Part shown: one piece after another, positions 31,381 to 43,230 of the stretch
Position numbering within the stretch: the first letter of the stretch is position 1
Layout: each line of letters begins with the position of its first letter
Source: Symsagittifera roscoffensis
Lineage: Eukaryota > Xenacoelomorpha > Acoela > Convolutidae
Length of the DNA stretch: 64,000 nt
NCBI RefSeq assembly: GCF_963678635.1
Contig: NC_087067.1
Span: forward strand, 55,116,456-55,180,455
Direction of reading: 5' to 3'
Position numbers and translations under genes: made by a program
Notes under the pieces: model-generated
The model's database searches: none
What the model was told of the DNA's origin: nothing
Seen by the model: the letters and a program-made list of their open reading frames with translations, nothing else

Positions 31381-34300
31381 GTACAACCTAACTAAATTGT
31401 CATGTCAACTCTGGTATATTTGATGATTTTCCCCCCTTGTTTTTCGAACTTATCTTGGTGTTTCTGTAAGTTGGAACAAAGACACATTCCTGAAACCCCT
31501 AAAATCATGTTCACGATAGTTTGTAGTATGCTAGAAAGCGTTTCGACTAATATTGGGCTTCTCTTCAAAAAAATTGAGTTTTTTCTGTCGCTCTCTGTTA
31601 CAAATTTCTTGCGCAGTTTTTTTTTCCATTTTCACGGATACTTGTAGGCTACCCTAGATAGCTCGATGAGCCTAAAGTTCAGTCATGGATCAATCCAGTC
31701 CTGTTGACGACCGATGTGGCATCAGTTTTCAGAAAAGGCTATTTATCTTAGCTGACTTGTCATCTCAACTCTGGTACTTCTGATGATTTTCCCCCCTTGT
31801 TTTTCGATTATTTTTCGGTTTTTCTGTAGTTGGAACAAAGACATATGCCTGAAAATCCTTTTGACGAAAATTTGCAGTTTGCTTAAAGGCGTTTGTGCTC
31901 AAAGTAGGGCCTCTTTTTTAAATTATTTAGCTATTTTGTGTCGCTCTCTGTAAAAAAAATTTTGCGCATGAATTTTTTTCATTTTCACGGATACTTGTAG
32001 GCTACCCTAGATAGCTCAATGAGCTTAAAGTTCATTCATGAGTCAATCCTTTCATGTTGACGACCAAAATGTTCCATCAGTTTTTAGAAAAAGGCTGTTT
32101 ATCTTAGCTGACTTGTCATGTCTACTCTGGTTGTTTTAGATAATTTTTCCCCTTGTTTTTCGAACGTAGTTTTTTTTTCTATAAATTGGAACAATGGCAC
32201 ATGCCTGAAACCCCTAAAAATCATATTCACGATAGTTTGCAGTATGCTAGAATGCGTTTCGGCTCAATATAGTGCTTCTCTTCAAAAAATGTGGGTTCTT
32301 TCTATCGCTCTCTATAACAATTGACCCAACCTAACATGTGATGTCAACTCTGATACTTCTGATGATTTTTCCCCTTGTTCTTCGAACCTGAGTTGACATG
32401 ACAATTTAGGTAGGGTAAATAGCTTTTTTCCTAAATTTGATGTCAAATTGGTCCTCATTAATGCTGGATTGATACATGAATGAACTTAGAGCTCATCAAG
32501 TTATTTAGCGTAGCCCACAGGTATCCGTGAAAATGGAAAAATCGTGCCCAAAAATTTTGTTACAGAGCGGCACAGAAAAAATCTAACTGTTTCCTATAGA
32601 GAAGTCCTATATTGAGCCAAAATGCTTCGTAGCATAACGCTGACTAATGCGAGTATGACTTCTTGGGGTTCAGTCGTGTTTCTATTTCCAGCTTATGAGA
32701 AACAAGTTAGGTTCGAAAAACAATGAGAAAGAATCATCAAGAGTACCAGAGTTGACATGACATGCTAGCTAGGGTAAATACCCTCTTTCTAGGATTTGGT
32801 TCCGATTCCGTCGTGAGCGTAGCCAGAAAATATCTTGGCTGAATTTTCAGCTCATCAAATTATCTAGGGTAGCCTACATGTATCCGTGAAACTGAAAAAA
32901 AAATCATGCGCAATAATTTTGTCATAGGTTACGACAGAAAAACAATTGGTTTTAAACAAAAGCACAATATCGAGCCCAAATGCTTTTTCGCGTATCCCAG
33001 ACTAGCGTGAATATCTTTTCGAGTGATTTGAATTTTGTGTCTTTGTGCCGGCCGACAGAAAAAAAACAAGATAGGTTCGAAAAACAAGGGGGAAAATCAT
33101 CAACAGTACCAGAATTCACATGACTTTTTAGGTCGGGCTAAAATCGGGTTTTGATGAAAATTCAGTCGTTAGCATGGTCAGGTTGATTCATGGATGATTT
33201 TTCAGCTCATCAGATTATCTAGGATAGCCTAGAGTTATCCGTGAAAATAAAAAGTCATCCACAAAAACTTCCATACAGCGCTATAGAAAGTTCGTTTTTA
33301 TAGCATTGTTTTTTCGAAGCTCAGCTGACACGACCATTTAGGTAGGGTGAATAGCCTTCTTCTGAAAATTGATGCAATATCGGTTGTTAATCTGAATGGA
33401 TTGATTCATGAATGAACTTTCAGGTCATCAAGTTATCTATACTAGTACACAGGTATCCGTGAAAATGAAAAAAGTTATGCGCTAAAAATTTGTTACAGCT
33501 CTATAGAAAAAAAACCTAAAAACTTATAATAGAGAAGCGCTGTATTGAGACGAATTGTTTTATAGTTTAATGCAGACTAGCACGAGTATTATTCCTGGGG
33601 GTTTCAGGCTTGATTCTAGTTTCCAACTTAAAGAAAAAACAAGATAGGTTCGAAAAACAACAGGGAAGAATCTTAAAAGTACCAGAATTCACCTGACTTG
33701 TTAGGTCGGGTTAAAATCCTCTTTCTGAGAGTTGATGACAATTCAGTCTATAGTATGATTAGGTTGATTCATGGATGAACTTTCAGCTCATCAGATTATC
33801 TAGGATAGCCTAGAGTTATCCGTGAAAATGAAAAAAGTCATGCGCAACAAATTTAATACAGCGCTATAGAAAAAACCTATTTTTTTTCATAGAGAAGCGC
33901 TATGATGAGATGAAATGCTTTCTAGCATACTGAAGACTAGCGCGAGTATGACTTCCAGTTTTTTTGGCTTGTTTTTAGGTTCCAACTTTCAGAAAAAACG
34001 TAGGTTCGAAAAACAATGGGAAAAAATTTACAAAAGTACCAGAGTTGACATGACATGTTAGGTATGGTTTATATCATTTTTCTGAGAGTTGATGACAAAT
34101 CGGTCGTTAGCATGGTCGGGTTGTTTCTTGGATGAACTTTCAGCTCATCAGGTTATCTAGTAAAATGAAAAATGTCATAAGCAAAAAAAATTGTGCCCAA
34201 AAATTTTGTTACAGAGCGGCACAGAAAAAATCTAACTGTTTCCTATAGAGAAGTCCTATATTGAGCCAAAATGCTTCGTAGCATAACGCTGACTAATGCG

Positions 34301-36330
34301 AGTATGACTTCTTGGGGTTCAGTCGTGTTTCTATTTCCAGCTTATGAGAAACAAGTTAGGTTCGAAAAACAATGAGAAAGAATCATCAAGAGTACCAGAG
34401 TTGACATGACATGCTAGCTAGGGTAAATACCCTCTTTCTAGGATTTGGTTCCGATTCCGTCGTGAGCGTAGCCAGAAAATATCTTGGCTGAATTTTCAGC
34501 TCATCAAATTATCTAGGGTAGCCTACATGTATCCGTGAAACTGAAAAAAAAATCATGCGCAATAATTTTGTCATAGGTTACGACAGAAAAACAATTGGTT
34601 TTAAACAAAAGCACAATATCGAGCCCAAATGCTTTTTCGCGTATCCCAGACTAGCGTGAATATCTTTTCGAGTGATTTGAATTTTGTGTCTTTGTGCCGG
34701 CCGACAGAAAAAAAACAAGATAGGTTCGAAAAACAAGGGGGAAAATCATCAACAGTACCAGAATTCACATGACTTTTTAGGTCGGGCTAAAATCGGGTTT
34801 TGATGAAAATTCAGTCGTTAGCATGGTCAGGTTGATTCATGGATGATTTTTCAGCTCATCAGATTATCTAGGATAGCCTAGAGTTATCCGTGAAAATAAA
34901 AAGTCATCCACAAAAACTTCCATACAGCGCTATAGAAAGTTCGTTTTTATAGCATTGTTTTTTCGAAGCTCAGCTGACACGACCATTTAGGTAGGGTGAA
35001 TAGCCTTCTTCTGAAAATTGATGCAATATCGGTTGTTAATCTGAATGGATTGATTCATGAATGAACTTTCAGGTCATCAAGTTATCTATACTAGTACACA
35101 GGTATCCGTGAAAATGAAAAAAGTTATGCGCTAAAAATTTGTTACAGCTCTATAGAAAAAAAACCTAAAAACTTATAATAGAGAAGCGCTGTATTGAGAC
35201 GAATTGTTTTATAGTTTAATGCAGACTAGCACGAGTATTATTCCTGGGGGTTTCAGGCTTGATTCTAGTTTCCAACTTAAAGAAAAAACAAGATAGGTTC
35301 GAAAAACAACAGGGAAGAATCTTAAAAGTACCAGAATTCACCTGACTTGTTAGGTCGGGTTAAAATCCTCTTTCTGAGAGTTGATGACAATTCAGTCTAT
35401 AGTATGATTAGGTTGATTCATGGATGAACTTTCAGCTCATCAGATTATCTAGGATAGCCTAGAGTTATCCGTGAAAATGAAAAAAGTCATGCGCAACAAA
35501 TTTAATACAGCGCTATAGAAAAAACCTATTTTTTTTCATAGAGAAGCGCTATGATGAGATGAAATGCTTTCTAGCATACTGAAGACTAGCGCGAGTATGA
35601 CTTCCAGTTTTTTTGGCTTGTTTTTAGGTTCCAACTTTCAGAAAAAACGTAGGTTCGAAAAACAATGGGAAAAAATTTACAAAAGTACCAGAGTTGACAT
35701 GACATGTTAGGTATGGTTTATATCATTTTTCTGAGAGTTGATGACAAATCGGTCGTTAGCATGGTCGGGTTGTTTCTTGGATGAACTTTCAGCTCATCAG
35801 GTTATCTAGTAAAATGAAAAATGTCATAAGCAAAAAAAATTGTTAGAGCGACAGAAAAACAAGTCGATTTATAGAGAGGCACTATATGGAGACCAATTTT
35901 GTTCTGGCGTACCACAGATTAGCGTGAGTTTGATTTCTAAAGGTTTATTTTACTTCTATTTGTCTCATTCAATAGAAAAAACAAGATAGTTTCAAAAAAT
36001 GGAAAAATCATCAAAAGTATCTATCCTTATTTGTCTATTAGTTGGAGCAAAGACATTATTTAAACTTTTAGAAATTGTTCTCACGCTATTCTGCGGTAGG
36101 CCAAAAGACATTTAAGTTCGGTTTAGGGTCTCTCTGTGAAACAAGTTATGTTTTTCTGTCGCTCGCGGTAACAATTTTCTTGTGCATGATTTTTTTTTCA
36201 TTTTCAAGGATACCGGTTGGCTACCCTAGATAACTTGATGAGCTGGAAATTCATACATGAATGAATCTGGCCGTTTAAGCGTCCGATTTGGTATCAGTAT
36301 TCAAAAAACGCCTTTTCACCCCACCTAACA
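31381..36330. repeat. ~350-bp repeat array that changes orientation
   Basis: Forward units contain TGTCAACTCTGGTA, then GATGATTTTCCCCC and TTGTTTTTCGA (near 31400, 31755, 32115 and 32345). From about 32390 the same text appears inverted (GTTCGAAAAACAA, then TACCAGAGTTGACATGAC) at intervals of about 330-370 bp until about 35700. A forward fragment returns near 36040-36330. A second landmark, TATCCGTGAAAATG or its inverse, occurs in most units. No gene is seen. Confidence 0.75.
32544..35842. repeat. 1649-bp perfect-looking tandem duplication
   Basis: Positions 32544-34192 and 34193-35842 read as the same sequence wherever I compared them, including irregular stretches. The junction at 34193 joins the end of the unit (AAAAAAAATTGT) to its start (GCCCAAAAATTTTG). 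It is nested in the ~350-bp array. The lack of differences means a very recent event or an assembly artefact. Confidence 0.88.
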
Positions 36331-36399
36331 TGTCATTTCAAAGCGTTTTTGCTCAAAGTGGGGCCTCCCCTAAAATATTTACTTATTTTGTCGGGACTT

Positions 36400-39300
36400 T
36401 TTGTTGGAACTTTATGGCTGACCGGTCCTCAGTTCTGCTTCTATACCCTGTGGGATTTGCAATTGCGCTTGTTCACTTCATCAAACTGTGAAGTCTTTTC
36501 GGACTTCAGTTTGCTTGTTAGAACTGTGCGGTTACCTTCTTTTCTTGTCTGTTTTTTGAGTTGTGTTGGAATGAAGCATTGCGGCTTCGTTCTCTTAAGC
36601 AAGTTGTGAAGTCTTGTCGGGATTCAGTTTGCAAGTTGGAACTTTGGCTGTCCGGTCCTCAGTTCTGCTTCTATACCCTGTGGGATTTTCATTTGCGCTT
36701 GTTCACTTCAGCAAACTGTGAAGTCTTTTCGGACTTCAGTTTGCTTGTTAGAACTGTGCGGTTACTTTCTTTTCTGTTTTTTTTTTGGATTATGTTGGAA
36801 TGAAGCATTGCGGCTTCGTTTTTTTAAGCAAATTGTGAAGTCTTGTCGGGCTTCAGTTTGCAGGTTGGAGTTTTTTGGCTGTCCGGTCTTCAGTTCTGCT
36901 TCTGTACCCTGTGGGATTTGCAATTGCGCTTGTTCACTTCAGCAAACTGTGAAGTCTTTTCGGACTTCAGTTTGCTCGTTAGAACTGTGCGGTTACCTAC
37001 TTTTCTTTTCTGTTTTTTGAATTGTTGGAATGAAGCATTGCGGCTTCGTTCTCTTAAGCAAGTTGTGAAGTCTTGTCGGGATTCAGTTTGCAAGTTGGAA
37101 TTTTTTGGCTGTCTGGTCTTCAGTTCTGCTTCTGTACCCTGTGGGATTTGCAATTGCGCATGTTCACTTCGGCAAACTGAAGTCTTTTCGGACTTCAGTT
37201 TGCTCGTTAGAACTGTTCGGTTGCCTACTTTTCTTTTGTTTTTTGGATTATGTCGGACTGAAGCATTGCGGCTTCGTTCTCTTAAGCAAATTGTGAAGTT
37301 TTGTCGGGCTTCAGTTTGCAAGTTGGAACTTTGGCTGTCCGGTCCTCAGTTCTGCTTCTATACCCTGTGGGATTTGCAATTGCGCTTGTTCACTTCAGCA
37401 AACTGTGAAGTCTTTTCGGACTTCAGTTTGCTTATTAGAACTGTGCGGTTACTTTCTTTTCTGTTTTTTGGATTATGTTGGAATGAAGCATTGCGGCTTC
37501 GTTCTCTTAAGCAAGTTGTGAAGTCTTGTCGGGATTCAGTTTGCAAGTTGGAGTTTTTTGGCTGTCCGGTCTTCAGTTCTGCTTCTGTACCCTGTGGGAT
37601 TTGCAATTGCGCATGTTCACTTCAGCAAACTGTGAAGTCTTTTCGAACTTCAGTTTGCTTGTTAGAACTGTGCGGTTACTTTCTTTTCTGTTTTTTGGAT
37701 TATGTTGGAATGAAGCATTGCGGCTTCGTTCTCTTAAGCAAATTGTGAAGTCTTGTCGGGATTCAGTTTGCAAGTTGGAATTTTTTGGCTGTCCGGTCTT
37801 CAGTTCTGCTTCTGTACCCTGTGGGATTTGCAATTGCGCATGTTCACTTCGGCAAACTGAAGTCTTTTCGGACTTCAGTTTGCTCGTTAGAACTGTTCGG
37901 TTGCCTACTTTTCTTTTGTTTTTTGGATTATGTCGGACTGAAGCATTGCGGCTTCGTTCTCTTAAGCAAATTGTGAAGTTTTGTCGGGCTTCAGTTTGCA
38001 AGTTGGACCTTTGGCTGTCCGGTCCTCAGTTCTGCTTCTATACCCTGTGGGATTTGCAATTGCGCTTGTTCACTTCAGCAAACTGTGAAGTCTTTTCGGA
38101 CTTCAGTTTGCTTGTTAGAACTGTGCGGTTACTTTCTTTTCTGTTTTTTGGATTATGTTGGAATGAAGCATTGCGGCTTCGTTCTCTTAAGCAAGTTGTG
38201 AAGTCTTGTCGGGATTCAGTTTGCAAGTTGGAATTTTTTGGCTGTCCGGTCTTCAGTTCTGCTTCTGTACCCTGTGGGATTTGCAATTGCGCATGTTCAC
38301 TTCGGCGAACTGAAGTCTTTTCGGACTTCAGTTTGCTCGTTAGAACTGTGCGGTTACCTACTTTTCTTTTCTGTTTTTTGAATTGTTGGAATGAAGCATT
38401 GCGGCTTCGTTCTCTTAAGCAAGTTGTGAAGTCTTGTCGGGATTCAGTTTGCAAGTTGGAATTTTTTGGCTGTCCGGTCTTCAGTTCTGCTTCTGTACCC
38501 TGTGGGATTTGCAATTGCGCATGTTCACTTCGGCAAACTGAAGTCTTTCCGGACTTCAGTTTGCTCGTTACAACTGTGCGGTTGCCTACTTTTCTTTTGT
38601 TTTTTGGATTATGTCGGAATGAAGCATTGCGGCTTCGTTCTCTTAAGCAAATTGTGAAGTTTTGTCGGGCTTCAGTTTGCAAGTTGGAACTTTGGCTGTC
38701 CGGTCCTCAGTTCTGCTTCTATACCCTGTGGGACTTGCAATTGCGCTTGTTCACTTCAGCTAACTGTGAAGTCTTTTCGGACTTCAGCTTGCTTGTTAAA
38801 ACTGTGCGGTTACTTTGTTTTTTGGATTATGTTGGAATGAAGCATTGCGGCTTCGTTCTCTTAAGCAAGTTGTGAAGTCTTGTCGGGATTCAGTGTGCAA
38901 GTTGGAATTTTTTGGCTGTCCGGTCTTCAGTTCTGCTTCTGTACCCTGTGGGATTTGCAATTGTGCATGTTCACTTCGGCAAACTGAAGTCTTTTCGGAC
39001 TTCAGTTTGCTCGTTAGAACTGTGCGGTTGCCTACTTTTCTTTTGTTTTTTGGATTATGTCGGAATGAAGCATTGCGGCTTCGTTCTCTTAAGCAAATTG
39101 TGAAGTTTTGTCGGGCTTCAGTTTGCAAGTTGGAACTTTGGCTGTCCGGTCCTCAGTTCTGCTTCTATACCCTGTGGGATTTGCAATTGCGCTTGTTCAC
39201 TTCAGCAAACTGTGAAGTCTTTTCGGACATCAGTTTGCTTGTTAAAACTGTGCGGTTACTTTCTTTTCTGTTTTTTGGATTATGTTGGAATGAAGCATTG

Positions 39301-42300
39301 CGGCTTCGTTCTCTTAAGCAAGTTGTGAAGTCTTGTCGGGATTCAGTTTGCAAGTTGGAATTTTTTGGCTGTGCGGTCTTCAGTTCTGCTTCTGTACCCT
39401 GTGGGATTTGCAATTGCGCATGTTCACTTCGGCGAACTGAAGTCTTTTCGGACTTCAGTTTGCTCGTTAGAACTGTGCGGTTACCTACTTTTCTTTTCTG
39501 TTTTTTGGATTATGTTGGAATGAAGCATTGCGGCTTCGTTCTCTTAAGCAAGTTGTGAAGTCTTGTCGGGATTCAGTTTGCAAGTTGGAATTTTTTGGTT
39601 GTCCGGTCTTCAGTTCTGCTTCTGTACCCTGTGGGATTTGCAATTGCGCATGTTCACTTCGGCAAACTGAAGTCTTTTCGGACTTCAGTTTGCTCGTTAG
39701 AACTGTGCGGTTGCCTACTTTTCTTTTGTTTTTTGGATTATGTCGGAATGAAGCATTGCGGCTTCGTTCTCTTAAGCAAATTGTGAAGTTTTGTCGGGCT
39801 TCAGTTTGCAAGTTGGAACTTTGGCTGTCCGGTCCTCAGTTCTGCTTCTATACCCTGTGGGATTTGCAATTGCGCTTGTTCACTTCAGCAAACTGAAGTC
39901 TTTTCGGACTTCAGTTTGCTTGTTAAAACTGTGCGGTTACTTTCTTTTCTGTTTTTTGGATTATGTTGGAATGAAGCATTGCGGCTTCGTTCTCTTAAGC
40001 AAGTTGTGAAGTCTTGTCGGGATTCAGTTTGCAAGTTGGAATTTTTTGGCTGTCCGGTCTTCAGTTCTGCTTCTGTACCCTGTGGGATTTGCAATTGCGC
40101 ATGTTCACTTCGGCGAACTGAAGTCTTTTCGGACTTCAGTTTGCTCGTTAGAACTGTGCGGTTACCTACTTTTCTTTTCTGTTTTTTGAATTGTTGGAAT
40201 GAAGCATTGCGGCTTCGTTCTCTTAAGCAAGTTGTGAAGTCTTGTCGGGATTCAGTTTGCAAGTTGGAATTTTTTGGCTGTCCGGTCTTCAGTTCTGCTT
40301 CTGTACCCTGTGGGATTTGCAATTGCGCATGTTCACTTCGGCAAACTGAAGTCTTTTCGGACTTCAGTTTCCTCGTTAGAACTGTGCGGTTGCCTACTTT
40401 TCTTTTGTTTTTTGGATTATGTCGGAATGAAGCATTGCGGCTTCGTTCTCTTAAGCAAATTGTGAAGTTTTGTCGGGCTTCAGTTTGCAAGTTGGAACTT
40501 TGGCTGTCCGGTCCTCAGTTCTGCTTCTATACCCTGTGGGATTTGCAATTGCGCTTGTTCACTTCAGCAAACTGTGAAGTCTTTTCGGACTTCAGTTTGC
40601 TCGTTAGAACTGTGCGGTTACCTACTTTTCTTTTCTGTTTTTTGAATTGTTGGAATGAAGCATTGCGGCTTCGTTCTCTTAAGCAAGTTGTGAAGTCTTG
40701 TCGGGATTCAGTTTGCAAGTTGGAATTTTTTGGCTGTCCGGTCTTCAGTTCTGCTTCTGTACCCTGTGGGATTCGCAATTGCGCATGTTCACTTCGGCAA
40801 ACTGAAGTCTTTTCGGACTTCAGTTTCCTCGTTAGAACTGTGCGGTTGCCTACTTTTCTTTTGTTTTTTGGATTATGTCGGAATGAAGCATTGCGGCTTC
40901 GTTCTCTTAAGCAAATTGTGAAGTTTTGTCGGGCTTCAGTTTGCAAGTTGGAACTTTGGCTGTCCGGTCCTCAGTTCTGCTTCTATACCCTGTGGGATTT
41001 GCAATTGCGCTTGTTCACTTCAGCAAACTGTGAAGTCTTTTCGGACTTCAGTTTGCTCGTTAGAACTGTGCGGTTACCTACTTTTCTTTTCTGTTTTTTG
41101 AATTGTTGGAATGAAGCATTGCGGCTTCGTTCTCTTAAGCAAGTTGTGAAGTCTTGTCGGGATTCAGTGTGCAAGTTGGAATTTTTTGGCTGTCCGGTCT
41201 TCAGTTCTGATTCTATACCCTGTGGGATTTGCAATTGCGCTTGTTCACTTCAGCAAACTGTGAAGTCTTTTCGGACTTCAGTTTGCTTGTTAGAACTGTG
41301 CGGTTACCTTCTTTTCTTTTCTGTTTTTTGAATTGTGTTGGAATGAAGCATTGCGGCTTCGTTCTCTTAAGCAAGTTGTGAAGTCTTGTCGGGATTCAGT
41401 TTGCAAGTTGGAATTTTTTGGCTGTCCGGTCTTCAGTTCTGCTTCTGTACCCTGTGGGATATGCAATTGCGCATGTTCACTTCGGCAAACTGAAGTCTTT
41501 TCGGACTTCAGTTTGCTCGTCAGAACTGTGCGGTTGCCTACTTTTCTTTTCTGTTTTTTGGATTGTCGGAATGAAGCATCGCGGCTTCGTTCTCTTAAGC
41601 AAATTGTGAAGTTTTGTCGGGCTTCAGTTTGCAAGTTGGAACTTTGGCTGTCCGGTCCTCAGTTCTGCTTCTATACCCTGTGGGATTTTCATTTGCGCTT
41701 GTTCACTTCAGCAAACTGTGAAGTCTTTTCGGACTTCAGTTTGCTTGTTAGAACTGTGCGGTTACTTTCTTTTCTTTTCTGTTTTTTTTTTGGATTATGT
41801 TGGAATGAAGCATTGCGGCTTCGTTTTCTTAAGCAAATTGTCGGGCTTCAGTTTGCAAGTTGGAGTTTTTTGGCTGTCCGGTCTTCAGTTCTGCTTCTGT
41901 ACCCTGTGGGATTTGCAATTGCGCTTGTTCACTTCAGCAAACTGTGAAGTCTTTTCGGACTTCAGTTTGCTCGTTAGAACTGTGCGGTTACCTACTTTTC
42001 TTTTCTGTTTTTTGAATTGTTGGAATGAAGCATTGCGGCTTCGTTCTCTTAAGCAAGTTGTGAAGTCTTGTCGGGATTCAGTTTGCAAGTTGGAATTTTT
42101 TGGCTGTCCGGTCTTCAGTTCTGCTTCTGTACCCTGTGGGATTTGCAATTGCGCTTGTTCACTTCAGCAAACTGTGAAGTCTTTTCGGACTTCAGTTTGC
42201 TTGTTAGAACTGTGCGGTTACTTTCTTTTCTTTTGTTTTTTTTGGATTATGTTGGAATGAAGCATTGCGGCCTTGTTTTCTTAAGCAAATTGTCGGGCTT

Positions 42301-43230
42301 CAGTTTGCAAGTTGGAATTTTTTGGCTGTCCGGTCTTCAGTTCTGCTTCTGTACCCTGTGGGATTTGCAATTGCGCTTGTTCACTTCAGCAAACTGTGAA
42401 GTCTTTTCGGACTTCAGTTTGCTCGTTAGAACTGTGCGGTTACCTACTTTTCTTTTCTGTTTTTTGAATTGTTGGAATGAAGCATTGCGGCTTCGTTCTC
42501 TTAAGCAAGTTGTGAAGTCTTGTCGGGATTCAGTTTGCAAGTTGGAATTTTTTGGCTGTCCGGTCTTCAGTTCTGCTTCTGTACCCTGTGGGATTTGCAA
42601 TTGTGCATGTTCACTTCGGCAAACTGAAGTCTTTTCGGACTTCAATTTGCTCGTTAGAACTGTGCGGTTGCCTACTTTTCTTTTGTTTTTTGGATTATGT
42701 CGGAATGAAGCATTGCGGCTTCGTTCTCTTAAGCAAATTGTGAAGTTTTGTCGGGCTTCAGTTTGCAAGTTGGAACTTTGGCTGTCCGGTCCTCAGTTCT
42801 GCTTCTATACCCTGTGGGATTTGCAATTGCGCTTGTTCACTTCAGCAAACTGTGAAGTCTTTTCGGACTTCAGTTTGCTTGTTAGAACTGTGCGGTTACT
42901 TTCTTTTCTGTTTTTTGGATTATGTTGGAATGAAGCATTGCGGCTTCGTTCTCTTAAGCAAGTTGTGAAGTCTTGTCGGGATTCAGTTTGCAAGTTGGAA
43001 TTTTTTGGCTGTCCGGCCTTCAGTTCTGCTTCTGTACCCTGTGGGTTTTGCAATTGCGCATGTTCACTTCAGCAAACTGTGAAGTCTTTTCGGACTTCAG
43101 TTTGCTAGTTAGAACTGTGCGGTTACCTACTCTTCTTTTCTGTTTTTTGGATTATATTAGAATGAAGCATTGCGGCTTCGTTCTCTTAAGCAAATTGTGA
43201 AGTTTTGTCGGGCTTCAGTTCGCACATTGG
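36400..43230. repeat. ~228-bp hairpin satellite, about 30 units
   Basis: Units are marked by TTGGAATGAAGCATTGCGGC every 226-230 bp. Each unit is itself two related halves beginning GCAA(G/A)(T/C)TGTGAAGTCTT.TCGG and continuing TTCAGTTTGC. In one subtype the second half is a perfect 13-bp hairpin (GCAAACTGAAGTC, loop TTTTCG, then its complement; example 39662-39693). Subtypes with CTTCTATACC and CTTCTGTACC alternate irregularly. Frames of up to 470 codons exist on both strands, but they reflect the low stop content of the unit and give similar repeats in several frames. I do not call genes here. Confidence 0.9.
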
